A stretch of 64,000 bases of DNA from NCBI RefSeq assembly GCF_014698045.1, contig NZ_JACJSE010000008.1:242539-306538 (forward strand), in the 5' to 3' direction. The position numbers were made by a program, and so were the translations under genes. A model generated the notes under the pieces. It did no database searches. It was given only the letters and a program-made list of their open reading frames with translations, and had not been told where the DNA came from. This document shows positions 38,666 through 47,633 of the stretch, in pieces. Numbering within the stretch: the first letter of the stretch is position 1; every line of letters begins with the position of its first letter. Origin of the DNA: Aulosira sp. FACHB-615. GTDB lineage: Bacteria > Cyanobacteriota > Cyanobacteriia > Cyanobacteriales > Nostocaceae.

Positions 38666-39283
38666 CTACAGCATAATTAAACCAAGCCTGACACCAGCCG
38701 TCACCGCTTCGGTACGAGAAGAAACAGCCAGCTTTTGAAAGATGGATGAAACATGAAATTTCACTGTATGTTCGGAAATTTGTAGACGTTTTGCGATCGC
38801 TTTGTTACCCAACCCAGAACCTAACATTCCCAAAACTTCGATTTCTCTGGGTGTCAAAGTTTGCACGGGGTTAGCCACAACTTTTTCGCGGATGGGGAGT
38901 AATTCTAAATAATCTGGGTGCAGTACTATCAAACCCGATGCGATCGCTTCGATCGCCGCAGTAATTTCCGCTTCTGTGCTAGTACTGGGTAATATTCCCC
39001 GCACACCAGAACGTAAGCTATTTTCTAGGTCAAGACTCTCGATATCTTCTGTAATCAGTAGAATTTGTTGTTCTGATATCAGTTGCAATTTTGTCCAAGT
39101 TGATGAAAGATTACTGCTGAAATCTAACAGCAATACATCTGGTTGGAGTTGTTCAAATTCCTTGGTGAATGTCTCTAAATCTGATGTTGTTCCCACTACA
39201 GTTAGTTGGGGATGTTGATTGATCAGTGATGACAAACCCACCTGCACCACCACAGAAGCAGCAATGACCACCACTCGGATCAT
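38666..39283 (-). CDS. NarL/LuxR-family response regulator with degenerate receiver
   Basis: A 205-residue transcription factor. The N-terminal receiver-like domain (1-115) keeps the central aspartate D54 in DVLLLDFSS, but the usual acidic pair at the start of the domain is replaced by Ala-Ala (VVVIAAS), and the conserved Lys after the fourth strand is missing (ILPSTS). Canonical Mg-dependent phosphorylation is therefore doubtful. The C-terminal LuxR-type helix-turn-helix (from LTPREIEVL at 143) is well preserved. The start codon overlaps the stop of the upstream S1C protease by 4 nt (ATGA), implying translational coupling. A link between proteolysis and regulation is plausible but inferred. 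Confidence 0.88.
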   Translation of the reverse strand: MIRVVVIAASVVVQVGLSSLINQHPQLTVVGTTSDLETFTKEFEQLQPDVLLLDFSSNLSSTWTKLQLISEQQILLITEDIESLDLENSLRSGVRGILPSTSTEAEITAAIEAIASGLIVLHPDYLELLPIREKVVANPVQTLTPREIEVLGMLGSGLGNKAIAKRLQISEHTVKFHVSSIFQKLAVSSRTEAVTAGVRLGLIML

Positions 39284-40095
39284 GTCGCCTCCACAGAGGT
39301 TTTCTGGGCAATGTCAACAATAAATTGCTTTCTCCCCCGTCGCACTTGTAATGGTATAGACTCTTGGTTGTGATGCAGATATTTAGCCAAGTCATTAGGT
39401 CGAGTAAATAACCGTCCTGCAACCCCAATTAACACATCGCCAATTTGCAAACCAACAGTTTCTGCCACACTACCAGGAACTATAGATAATACCAATAAAC
39501 CGAGACTGCGCCTGTCTAAAACCACAGGTTGCAAGGTGACTCCAAGTTGCCAACGAGGACTACCACTCAGAAAGCGGGTAACCTTGTGGCTGGGAATCGC
39601 CACCGCCAAACCGTTGACAATCATTGTATTAATCCCCACAACTCGCCCCAGACAATCAGCTAAACATCCACCAGAATTACCAGGATAAAGCTGTAAATCT
39701 GCGATGACGGCTGATTGATGATTGCTGTGAACCATCCCCATTGTGAATGCACCATCATCACCTAAAGGATTACCCACAGCCAGAACTAATTCACCAACTC
39801 GCAATGTATCAGAATTAGCAATGGTGGCAGGATGTAAGTTAGTTGCAGTAATTTTGAGTGCGGCTAAATCTTGCTGGGGGTCAAAGTGCGATCGCACAGC
39901 CGCAAATACCCGACCATCAGATAATTCTACAGTTGGCTGCTGACTGGTCGCTACATGAGCATTCGTAATAATCAACCCGTCTGCTTGCCAAATCACCCCA
40001 GAACCAACTCCCAAACCACCGCTTTTAACTTTGACTGTGCTTTGACGCAGTTTAGCGGCAACTGCGGACAGTTCATCATTGAATTGTGTCATCAT
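39280..40095 (-). CDS. S1C (HtrA/Deg-like) serine protease with PDZ domain
   Basis: A 271-residue trypsin-fold protease with an apparently intact triad: H47 in ITNAHVA, D76 in DPQQDLAAL, S141 in PGNSGG. A PDZ domain follows (about 175-265; GLQIGDVLIGVAG). No signal peptide or transmembrane anchor is seen, so it probably acts in the cytoplasm, unlike typical Deg/Hho proteins. It is shorter than usual HtrA proteins. It lies 26 bp downstream of the inactive paralogue (40122-41042) and overlaps the following regulator gene by 4 nt, so all three are probably one transcript. Confidence 0.9.
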   Translation of the reverse strand: MMTQFNDELSAVAAKLRQSTVKVKSGGLGVGSGVIWQADGLIITNAHVATSQQPTVELSDGRVFAAVRSHFDPQQDLAALKITATNLHPATIANSDTLRVGELVLAVGNPLGDDGAFTMGMVHSNHQSAVIADLQLYPGNSGGCLADCLGRVVGINTMIVNGLAVAIPSHKVTRFLSGSPRWQLGVTLQPVVLDRRSLGLLVLSIVPGSVAETVGLQIGDVLIGVAGRLFTRPNDLAKYLHHNQESIPLQVRRGRKQFIVDIAQKTSVEAT

Positions 40096-40121
40096 ATTTG
40101 CTTGGAATTATGAGAAATTAC

Positions 40122-41042
40122 TTACTCAACGGTACGTTCGCCAACCACAATATCTAACTCAACTAATGTCCCACCCCGGACAAGCTGCACTTTAATGAGT
40201 TTACCAATGCGATCGCTATTATTTAGGAGTGCCAAGACATCGCCTGTATCACTTACGGCGACATTATCCAACCTTACCAACACATCCCCCAGCAATACAC
40301 CTGCATTGTCAGCCGGACTAGATGATTCCACATTGACAACAATTACCCCCGTTGTCGTTGGTAAATTCAGAAGATTTTTCAAGTTATGCGGTAAGCGTAC
40401 AGGCTGCATACCTACACCCAAATAACCGCGAGAAATGTGTCCTTTAGTAAGTAATTGATTGACTACACGCTCAATTGTACTAGCCGGAATTGTCAAAGCT
40501 GTACCACGCCTTCCAGATGTATTCATTCCCACCACGTAACCAGCCGCATCAACTAGCGCCCCGCCAGCAAAACCAGGGTAAAGCGTGATATCTGGGCGAA
40601 TAAATTGGTCAATATTGCCACCACTCATACTCCGCCAAGCCCCACTAACTACACTCACCGCCCCCATTGCCGCCCGTATATCACCTTCGCTACTTCTGGC
40701 TAATCCCAAAACTAAATGACCAACTTTGAGTTTTGTGATATCACCAATTTGTGCAACTGGAATTGCTGAATTTTGTAGTTGAAAAACAGCTATATCAGTA
40801 CTAGGGTCATGACCGAGAAATGACAATGGTACAGTGTTTCCATCTGCAAGAGTCGCAGTGATTTCGTCATAACGCCCCAGAGATTCATCAGAAGTCACAA
40901 TAATATTATTACGCCAGTGAATACCACTGGAGGAAAGACGTTTACCAGCATTAACAGCAACTACAGCATTTCCAGCCTGTTCTACAATGTCCGCTAAACT
41001 GTTGGAAAAATCTTGCAATGAAGACATAAAATTATTCGCCAA
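40122..41042 (-). CDS. S1C/PDZ protease homologue lacking catalytic residues (pseudoprotease)
   Basis: A 306-residue homologue of the downstream protease. It has the same trypsin-fold and PDZ layout (PDZ about 200-300, GVLLGDVLVRLDN), but the His position reads IVTSDESL (E53), and the Ser position reads PGFAGG (A159 instead of Ser). Only the Asp (D83 in DPSTDIAVF) remains. It cannot be an ordinary serine protease. The rest of the fold is well kept with no frameshift, so it is probably a selected non-catalytic binding or regulatory partner rather than a decaying gene. First gene of the three-gene operon; no signal peptide is evident. Confidence 0.88.
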   Translation of the reverse strand: MANNFMSSLQDFSNSLADIVEQAGNAVVAVNAGKRLSSSGIHWRNNIIVTSDESLGRYDEITATLADGNTVPLSFLGHDPSTDIAVFQLQNSAIPVAQIGDITKLKVGHLVLGLARSSEGDIRAAMGAVSVVSGAWRSMSGGNIDQFIRPDITLYPGFAGGALVDAAGYVVGMNTSGRRGTALTIPASTIERVVNQLLTKGHISRGYLGVGMQPVRLPHNLKNLLNLPTTTGVIVVNVESSSPADNAGVLLGDVLVRLDNVAVSDTGDVLALLNNSDRIGKLIKVQLVRGGTLVELDIVVGERTVE

Positions 41043-41892
41043 TATTTTGTGATGCTTCTATCTTGTCGCTTTATATCCAGCAATAGCATCGGAAAAATGG
41101 GGAGAATGTCACCTAGAAAAATGGCTAGTACAAACAAGGTAAAAGGCAAAAGTCAAAAGGAAAAAGAAAGAAGGTCACTGAGCGTACTTGTACTAAGCGC
41201 AGCCGAAGTAGCAGAAGTGTGGTCTGTTTATTTATGCCGACCTGTACTAGTTAAACATGATATGAAAAATATACTGATTATCATTTTCGTTAGCTAATAC
41301 GTAGCTAGATTAACTAGGTTGTCAATCAGCCAAAAATGAACTAAGGTAGGACTGAATTTTTATAAGGTAAATTAATATAAACTTTTCCGAAATTTAGTCT
41401 TAATAATTGGTAACTGCTGAATGTAAGTCATTGATTTGGCGGATAAATAGCAGATTCGCCGTTTATGATTTACAGCAACTGATTGAAAAAATTAATGAGT
41501 AATGAATAATGAGTAATGAGTCAAAAATTTACTTATTAATAACTACTTATTACTCATTACTTAATACTCAGTTGTAAAAACATCTATATATGCAACAAAG
41601 CTTAATAAAGTATTTAGGAAATATCCTGTAAAAGAGCTTGAAGAAATAGCATAATCGTTATTAAAAGGAAGTATCATTTAGCCCTGCTAGTTCTGTGGAT
41701 AATTGTGATTGATTTGTGTAACCACTAAGGCTAAAATTACAGGTTTTAAGTTTTGTGACTCACTATTATAGATGCTGGACGAACATATCCAAAAACTAGT
41801 AGAAAAGTCAATAAAAATTATTTCTAGAGGATATGTTGATTGCATGAATTAGCATAGCGATCGCGTAGTTTTTTTGAAGGAGAATATCTTAT
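41043..41892. other. 850-bp spacer without a convincing gene
   Basis: It contains A-rich AAAAGGCAAAAGTCAAAAGG sequence and a dispersed-repeat-like stretch (GTACTAAGCGCAGCCGAAG) at 41130-41215, and an imperfect inverted repeat of TAATGAGTAATGA type at 41491-41571. It ends with an AAGGAG ribosome-binding site (41876-41881) for the M4 peptidase. An 82-codon frame at 41049-41297 runs through the repeats and is judged spurious. Confidence 0.6.
41491..41571. repeat. TAATGAG-type imperfect inverted repeat
   Basis: Heptad-like TAATGAGTAATGAATAATGAG on the left is complemented by TTACTCATTACTTAATACTCA on the right. This is a short repeat type common in Nostocales spacers; no function is assigned. Confidence 0.55.
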
Positions 41893-42969
41893 ATGGCGCG
41901 TAAGAAAAAATCATCAGGTTTTCAATTTCAGCATTCAATTGACACAAGATGTCCTATTTGTTGTATTTTGCCACCTCACATGCTAGAGCATGTCGCTGTG
42001 AATGGTAATCCGCAGCAACGTTCTTGGGCGTTTCATACGTTAAACGTTTCCGCGCAGTTCCGTGGGCGACGGAATGTTGTCGGGAATATTTTCTTCTCTC
42101 CTTCTCCGGGTGAGAAGCGACGCACTATCTACGACGCAAAAAATGGACAGCAACTTCCCGGTACTTTAGTACGTAGTGAAGGTGATCCGCCAAGCATTGA
42201 TGAAGCAGTGAATGAAGCTTATGATGCTGCTGGTGCTACTTATGACTTGTATTATGAAGTATTTGAACGCAACTCGATTGATGATAAGGGTTTGCGGTTA
42301 GACTCTAGCGTTCATTATGGTGTCAAATATGACAACGCCTTTTGGAACGGGGATCAAATGGTCTATGGTGATGGCGATGGCGAACTGTTCCAACGCTTCA
42401 CAAAATGTATTGATATTATTGGGCATGAGTTAACACATGGAGTAACTCAATACGAAGCTGGTTTGCAATATTATGGTGAACCAGGGGCTTTGAACGAATC
42501 CTTTTCAGATGTTTTTGGTTCCTTGGTCAAACAAAGATTAAAAAATCAAACAGCCGACCAAGCAGACTGGATTATTGGTGAAGGTCTTTTAGCGCCCGGT
42601 GTGAAAGGTATTGGTATTCGCTCGATGAAAGCCCCAGGAACCGCCTATGATGATCCTGTGTTGGGCAAAGATCCGCAACCAGCACACATGCGGAATAAGT
42701 TTATGGGTTGGGAAGATAACGCGGGTGTGCATATCAATTCTGGTATTCCCAACTATGCCTTTTATTTAGCCGCCGTGGAAATTGGCGGTTATGCTTGGGA
42801 AAAAGCTGGGAAAATCTGGTACATTGCTTTACGCGATCGCTTGCGTAACCAAGCACAATTTAAAACCGCCGCTAATGTCACCATCCAAGTAGCGGGAGAA
42901 CTCTACGGTACAGATAGTCTAGAACAAAAAGCTGTACAGAATGCTTGGCAAAAAGTAGGAGTAATTTAA
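41893..42969 (+). CDS. Protealysin-like M4 (thermolysin family) metallopeptidase
   Basis: A 358-residue zinc endopeptidase. Zinc and catalytic residues are visible: H178-E179-x-x-H182 in HELTH, third ligand E202 in GALNESFSD, and the transition-state His H280 in DNAGVHIN. There is no signal peptide. Instead of the long FTP/PepSY propeptide of secreted thermolysins, it has a short N-terminus with CPICCILPPHML (20-31), the motif of the protealysin-type propeptide. It is therefore probably made as a cytoplasmic precursor that self-processes. The start has AAGGAG 11 nt upstream. The next gene on the same strand (43238) is an emfourin-like inhibitor, as in protealysin operons. Confidence 0.94.
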   Translation: MARKKKSSGFQFQHSIDTRCPICCILPPHMLEHVAVNGNPQQRSWAFHTLNVSAQFRGRRNVVGNIFFSPSPGEKRRTIYDAKNGQQLPGTLVRSEGDPPSIDEAVNEAYDAAGATYDLYYEVFERNSIDDKGLRLDSSVHYGVKYDNAFWNGDQMVYGDGDGELFQRFTKCIDIIGHELTHGVTQYEAGLQYYGEPGALNESFSDVFGSLVKQRLKNQTADQADWIIGEGLLAPGVKGIGIRSMKAPGTAYDDPVLGKDPQPAHMRNKFMGWEDNAGVHINSGIPNYAFYLAAVEIGGYAWEKAGKIWYIALRDRLRNQAQFKTAANVTIQVAGELYGTDSLEQKAVQNAWQKVGVI

Positions 42970-43004
42970 GCAGAATTCAGGAGTCAGAAGCCAGAATACA
43001 GAAC

Positions 43005-43154
43005 GGACTGTGCAGATAGTAAGACGAAAAATTAAGGTTTCTCGATAGGGTGTAAGAGTATAGGGTGTAAGGGTGTAAGTGTTCAAAACCCTTACACCCT
43101 ATACCCATTCACCCCTACACCCAGTCTCAACAGACAATCTTCTTGCGTCACTCC
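43005..43154. repeat. Decayed copy of the GGACTTACGC repeat
   Basis: It begins GGACT and ends GCGTCACTCC; internal landmarks GACGAAAAA, GGGTGTAAGAG and CCCAGTCTC match the 32374-32521 element in the same order and at similar spacing. The length is about 150 bp. The terminal repeats have mutated. It separates the M4 peptidase from the emfourin-like gene. Confidence 0.6.
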
Positions 43155-43237
43155 TGTTCTGACTTCTTTTCATTGTTGCTAAACTGGGGGAAGATAGTTT
43201 TTTCTCCCAGCTTTTATATACAACGGAGAGCAAAACA

Positions 43238-43540
43238 ATGCGGATCACATTTGAACGCACAGGTGGCTTTGCTGGCATAACGAAGAAAACAACCCTAGAC
43301 ACCAACAATCTTCCACCAAAGGAAGCTAAAGAACTACCATTATTAGTCCAAGCGGCGGATTTATTTCGCTTACCTGCACAAATTCCCTCGCCAAATCCCC
43401 AGAGCGATCGCTTTCAGTATAGGTTAACTGTAGAAGATAACGATAAACAGCACACAGTCATTGTTAGTGAAGCAGCCTTACCCGGAACTTTAAGACCTTT
43501 AATTGAATGGCTCAATCATCTGGCTATTCAAAGAGGGTAG
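43238..43540 (+). CDS. Emfourin-like protein inhibitor of M4 peptidase
   Basis: A 100-residue cytoplasmic protein beginning MRITFERTGGFAG, with the features of the emfourin (M4in) family: an N-terminal RxGGFAG strand-turn, a central ADLFRLP segment, and a C-terminal section with LRPLIEWL. Emfourin, first described next to protealysin in Serratia, blocks its cognate M4 protease. GGAGAG lies 7 nt upstream of the ATG. The position directly downstream of the M4 gene on the same strand supports the pairing, although a 268-bp spacer containing a decayed repeat separates them. The family call is from remembered sequence features and context. Confidence 0.75.
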   Translation: MRITFERTGGFAGITKKTTLDTNNLPPKEAKELPLLVQAADLFRLPAQIPSPNPQSDRFQYRLTVEDNDKQHTVIVSEAALPGTLRPLIEWLNHLAIQRG

Positions 43541-43550
43541 GATTAGGGGG

Positions 43551-43672
43551 ACAAGGGAGACAAGGGGGACAAGGGAGATAGAGGTTTTTGAGTTAATCAA
43601 AAATATTCAATTTGTTTTTTAGACTAACGAAAAAATCATTACTCAGCACTCAGCACTTAGCACTCAGCACTT
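43551..43672. repeat. Short tandem heptad repeats
   Basis: GACAAGG-type units (43550-43580) and CTCAGCA/CTTAGCA-type units (43641-43672) are tandem repeats of the kind known as STRRs in filamentous cyanobacteria. No gene is present. Confidence 0.6.
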
Positions 43673-44599
43673 TTACAAAACTTCCCAAGCAGTACCTTGA
43701 TAACCATAGTCAAAAATTTCTGGATGCAAAATTTCTGCCAAAATTTCCAAAGAATCAACTAATCTTGGGCCGGGACGGTTGAAGTAAGCATTACCATCAG
43801 TAATATAAACTCTACCTGTTTGGCTGGCGTGGAGTTTTTGCCATTCTGAACGTTGAATTAGTAACTCAGCTTCTTGGCGAGTGCGAATTAAATCAAAGCC
43901 ACAAGGCATAAATACAATCACATCTGGATTAGTGGCGATGAATGTTTGCCATTCTAAGGTTGCAGAAGGTTTACCGGGATGGCTAAATAGCGATTGTCCA
44001 CCTGCAAAGTTGACTAATTCTGGAATCCAATTGGCTCCTGTCATCAAAGGATCTGTCCACTCGATACAAGCAACTTTTGGCAGTTCATTGAGTGCTAACC
44101 CTTGGATTTTTTGTTGGACGATTTTAACTCTGGCTTCTAGGTTTTCCAGTAATTTTACTGAGTCCACATCAAAGATATGAGCAACTTGTTCAATATCAGT
44201 CCAAACATCTTGTAGAAGATTAGGTTGTAAAGAAATAATTTTTGGCGAAGTTGAGATGAAATTACTAACAGCTTTTTCCACTTCTGGTAAGCTGACGGCA
44301 CAAACATCACATTGGTCTTGGGTGAGAATGTGAGTTGGTTGTAACTGTTCTAAAACATCGGTTTTGATGTGATAAATACTCAATGCTGATTGCAATAAAT
44401 CATTGACTTTAGTGTGAATATCGCTGCTAGGAACATCAATATTAAAGCGTGCTTCTGTGCATACAGGAACACTTTGAATATGTGGTGGATAGTCACATTC
44501 ATGAGATCGCCCTACAATTGCATCAGTTAACCCCAGTGTGGCTAAAATCTCTGTTGCACTTGGTATTAAAGAGACAATTCTGAGATTGCTATTAGTCAT
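43673..44599 (-). CDS. BtuF-like cobalamin-binding / periplasmic-binding-fold protein
   Basis: A 308-residue protein of the ABC-type Fe3+-siderophore/cobalamin binding fold (TroA/BtuF superfamily). It starts with IVSLIPSATEILATLG, typical of this family, and contains GRSHECDYP and TQDQCDVCAVSLPEV, characteristic of the group annotated as cobalamin-binding proteins. No signal peptide or lipobox is visible, so it may be cytoplasmic rather than a classical transport receptor. No permease or ATPase partner is adjacent. The fold is certain; the ligand is inferred. Confidence 0.8.
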   Translation of the reverse strand: MTNSNLRIVSLIPSATEILATLGLTDAIVGRSHECDYPPHIQSVPVCTEARFNIDVPSSDIHTKVNDLLQSALSIYHIKTDVLEQLQPTHILTQDQCDVCAVSLPEVEKAVSNFISTSPKIISLQPNLLQDVWTDIEQVAHIFDVDSVKLLENLEARVKIVQQKIQGLALNELPKVACIEWTDPLMTGANWIPELVNFAGGQSLFSHPGKPSATLEWQTFIATNPDVIVFMPCGFDLIRTRQEAELLIQRSEWQKLHASQTGRVYITDGNAYFNRPGPRLVDSLEILAEILHPEIFDYGYQGTAWEVL

Positions 44600-45174
44600 T
44601 GTTTTATTTCCCGAATATCTGCTACCAGTTAAATTTTTACAAACTTCAAATAATTAAGTATCTTTCTGTAGGAGAATGCCGCAAGTTATGAGCCTCATAA
44701 TTAACTGGGCAAATTGACTATTTGATAAAGTTAAAGTGCCATAAATCAAAATATTCTTATACCTAATTATCTTTCATTTTAGGAGATATCGTCTTCAGGA
44801 GTGATGCTATTCTCTTGCCTTCTATGGTATTAGGTATGAGACATCAATCATAAATTTGCTGATAACAAGCATGTTGTAACTGTATGAGCTGGTTAATAGC
44901 ATAGTAGCTATATGGAAATGATCTCTGCAAATCATAAAATTTTTAACAAACAGTCATTCCGTACGTAGTTATATACCGGAGGATTGCCAAAGTTGCATAA
45001 CTAATAATAATGTAATTTTAGTAATAAGTATTGCACTGTACCTAAAGAGATTGATGAAAAAAAATATACTATCCTGTTCTGAAAAATCCTCTGGAGTATT
45101 TGTAGTTATAAAAGATAGTTTTGTTTTTGTGATAACTCCCTCAGACATGGTAATTACTTAACAGGTGTAGTTAG
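44600..45174. other. 575-bp spacer upstream of the hybrid kinase
   Basis: No gene is seen. It is AT-rich. A 9-bp inverted repeat ATACCTAAT (44759-44767) and ATTAGGTAT (44829-44837) is separated by 61 nt; its significance is unknown. Promoters for the divergent BtuF-like and kinase genes should be here. Confidence 0.4.
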
Positions 45175-47286
45175 ATGCAGTTAGCAGTGGTTAATGATGG
45201 TCAAGCAGAGATTGTGCCGATTAGAGACAACGAACAGCGTAAGCAAATTCAATCCTTAGTGCAGTTAGCCAGGAGTAAGACATTCCAAACAGGCAATCTC
45301 CAGGCAACACTCCAAGAAATTACAGAGGTAGCAGCAAAAACACTGTTGGTTGAGCGAGTGGGTGTATGGTTATACACTGCGGATAACACTGCTATAGAGT
45401 GTAGTAATTTGTATGATGTGCGGAAAAACATACACATATCAGGTCAGACTTTATTAAAAGCTAGTTATCCTAATTATTTTCAAAGTTTGGAAATGGAACG
45501 CAGTCTGGCTGTAAATGATGCGATTAACGATAAGAGAACCCAAGAATTAGCTGCATCTTATTTAAAAATACTTGGCATTACATCATTCTTGGATGCGCCT
45601 ATTTGGTTAGGAGGACGTGTAGTGGGAGTAGTTTGTCATGAACACTGTGGTGAAATGCGCCAATGGACTGTTGAAGAAGAAAATTTTGCGAGTTCAATTG
45701 CCGATTTTGTAGCTTTAGCAATAGAAGCCAGCGATCGCCACATTGTACAAGAAGCTCTAGGCAAAAGTGAAGCACAATTTCGCGCTATTTTTGAGCGTTC
45801 ATCAATTGGGATTGGAATTGCAGATATCAAAGCCCAAATAGTAGATATTAATCCGGCTCTATCTCAAATGCTGGGATATAGCCGGGAAGAACTTTACGGG
45901 AAGTATTTTATTGATTATATTTCCCCCCAAAAAGGAGATTTAGAGCTATATAAACAACTAGTAGCAGGAATGTGCGATCGCATTGAAATCGAAAAACACT
46001 TCCGCCACAAAAATGGTCAGTTAGTGTGGACGAAACTTTCGATTTCGATGATTCCTGGGAGTAATGGAACACCAGAGTTTTTTTTAGCAATTATTGAAGA
46101 CATTACAGAACGCAAACAAACAGAATTAAAACTGCGTGCGTCTCAAGCGGCGGCTGAAGCAGGTAATCGAGCCAAAAACGAATTTTTAGCGACAATGAGC
46201 CATGAATTGCGAACTCCTTTAAATGCAATTATGGGCTTATCACAGTTATTACAACAAGATATGGTTGGCTCTTTAAATGAGAAACAACAAGAATATGTTA
46301 GTTGTATCTATAGTAGCGGCGAACATTTATTAGCAATCATCAACGATATTCTGGATTTATCAAAAGTAGAATCAGGCAAAGAAGAATTACATTTATCAAC
46401 TGTATCGGTCTTAGATTTATGTAATTATGCCCTTTCGACAGTACGTGACCAAGCTCAAGAAAAAGGTTTAAAACTAATCAGCGAAATTGACCCAGAAGCA
46501 GAAATTTGTCGAGTTGATATTCGGCGCTGCAAACAAATGCTAATTAACTTAATGACCAATGCAATTAAATTTACACCAGCAGGTCAGGTAAGTTTAGAAA
46601 TCAAAAAAGTTCCTGAAGGTATTACATTTACTGTTGCTGATACTGGTATTGGTATAGATAATAGTCAATTTCATTTGCTGTTTGAACCATTTAAACAGCT
46701 AGATAGTCAACTAAATCGTCAGTATGAAGGTACAGGACTAGGATTAGCTTTAACACGTAAATTAGCGCGATTACATGGGGGAGATGTCACCGTCGAATCA
46801 AAATTAGGAGAAGGTAGCCGCTTTACTTTATTTATTCCAGAACCAGCAGATTTAATCACAGAGATAGATATGAGCGATGAAGATAGTAATCAGTTATCTT
46901 TGTCAGCCAGTCCATTAGGTCAAAAACGAATTTTAATTGCCGAACCAGAAGAGAATATTGGGATATTTTTACAAGACTATCTACAAATCATTGGCTATCA
47001 GGTGGAATGGATAAATAATCAAGAGCAAATTTTAGCAACTATCAAAATTTTTCAGCCAAGTTTACTTTTACTAGATACGCAATTTTTGGCAAATCATAGT
47101 TTTAGATTAATGCCAGCTTTAAAGCAAAAATCTCAACTGCTCAATATGGCTGTGGTATTTATGGGTGTTCAGGGAAATGATTGGCCAGAATTAAATAATC
47201 TACCACTAGAAAAGTATGACTATCTTGTCAAGCCAATTCGGATTATGCAGCTTGAATCGATTTTGCTGCGATATTTAGGCAGTTGA
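45175..47286 (+). CDS. Hybrid sensor histidine kinase (GAF-PAS-HisKA-HATPase-REC)
   Basis: A 703-residue soluble kinase. GAF domain about 30-190; PAS/PAC about 200-315 (SIGIGIADIKA, GYSREELYGK, EDITERKQ); HisKA with H343 in MSHELRTPLN; HATPase with an N-box (INLMTNAIKF) and G-box (GTGLGLALTRK); then a C-terminal receiver from about 580 with an acidic start (AEPEEN), D634 in LLLLDTQ and K686-P in LVKPI. All phosphotransfer residues appear present. No transmembrane helices, so it senses an internal signal. No partner gene adjacent. A strong terminator hairpin lies about 130 nt downstream. Confidence 0.92.
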   Translation: MQLAVVNDGQAEIVPIRDNEQRKQIQSLVQLARSKTFQTGNLQATLQEITEVAAKTLLVERVGVWLYTADNTAIECSNLYDVRKNIHISGQTLLKASYPNYFQSLEMERSLAVNDAINDKRTQELAASYLKILGITSFLDAPIWLGGRVVGVVCHEHCGEMRQWTVEEENFASSIADFVALAIEASDRHIVQEALGKSEAQFRAIFERSSIGIGIADIKAQIVDINPALSQMLGYSREELYGKYFIDYISPQKGDLELYKQLVAGMCDRIEIEKHFRHKNGQLVWTKLSISMIPGSNGTPEFFLAIIEDITERKQTELKLRASQAAAEAGNRAKNEFLATMSHELRTPLNAIMGLSQLLQQDMVGSLNEKQQEYVSCIYSSGEHLLAIINDILDLSKVESGKEELHLSTVSVLDLCNYALSTVRDQAQEKGLKLISEIDPEAEICRVDIRRCKQMLINLMTNAIKFTPAGQVSLEIKKVPEGITFTVADTGIGIDNSQFHLLFEPFKQLDSQLNRQYEGTGLGLALTRKLARLHGGDVTVESKLGEGSRFTLFIPEPADLITEIDMSDEDSNQLSLSASPLGQKRILIAEPEENIGIFLQDYLQIIGYQVEWINNQEQILATIKIFQPSLLLLDTQFLANHSFRLMPALKQKSQLLNMAVVFMGVQGNDWPELNNLPLEKYDYLVKPIRIMQLESILLRYLGS

Positions 47287-47633
47287 GGCTAATCCTGGGT
47301 GATTTGCGCTTGTTCAACACAAATGACTAATGATGAAAAAATATTCAAATTGAATGTCTAAAATTTCACAGTAAAATTATACTCAATTTGTCCAGGATAA
47401 ATTGTTCAGTGTAGCCGAAAAACAGGCTGTTTTTGGCTTTTTAGAAGAAAAATATTGCTATAACTAGTGTTTAAGCTCTGGGTGTAGTCCGTAGATGGAA
47501 TTGCGGGTTTCTAAAAAGACCTTTCTAGCCTCAGTGTGAGGATCATAGAAAATATTGACTCTTGGCTAGGGAATAAATGAAAAATTGCTACTGACAATCC
47601 ACTGAGTGAGCGAAGTAAACTAGAAGGAATCTT
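47287..47633. other. 347-bp spacer between kinase and J-domain gene
   Basis: It holds a terminator hairpin (47414-47442) and nothing else recognisable. The GAAGGAAT close to 47625 may serve as ribosome-binding site for the J-domain gene. Confidence 0.5.
47414..47442 (+). terminator. Intrinsic terminator of the hybrid kinase gene
   Basis: GCCGAAAAACAG and CTGTTTTTGGC form a near-perfect stem followed directly by TTTTT, the classic form of a rho-independent terminator on the plus strand. Confidence 0.75.

Noticed and set aside
41049..41297. 82-codon plus-strand frame upstream of the M4 peptidase
   Set aside because: It consists largely of A-rich and dispersed-repeat DNA and has no recognisable domain.
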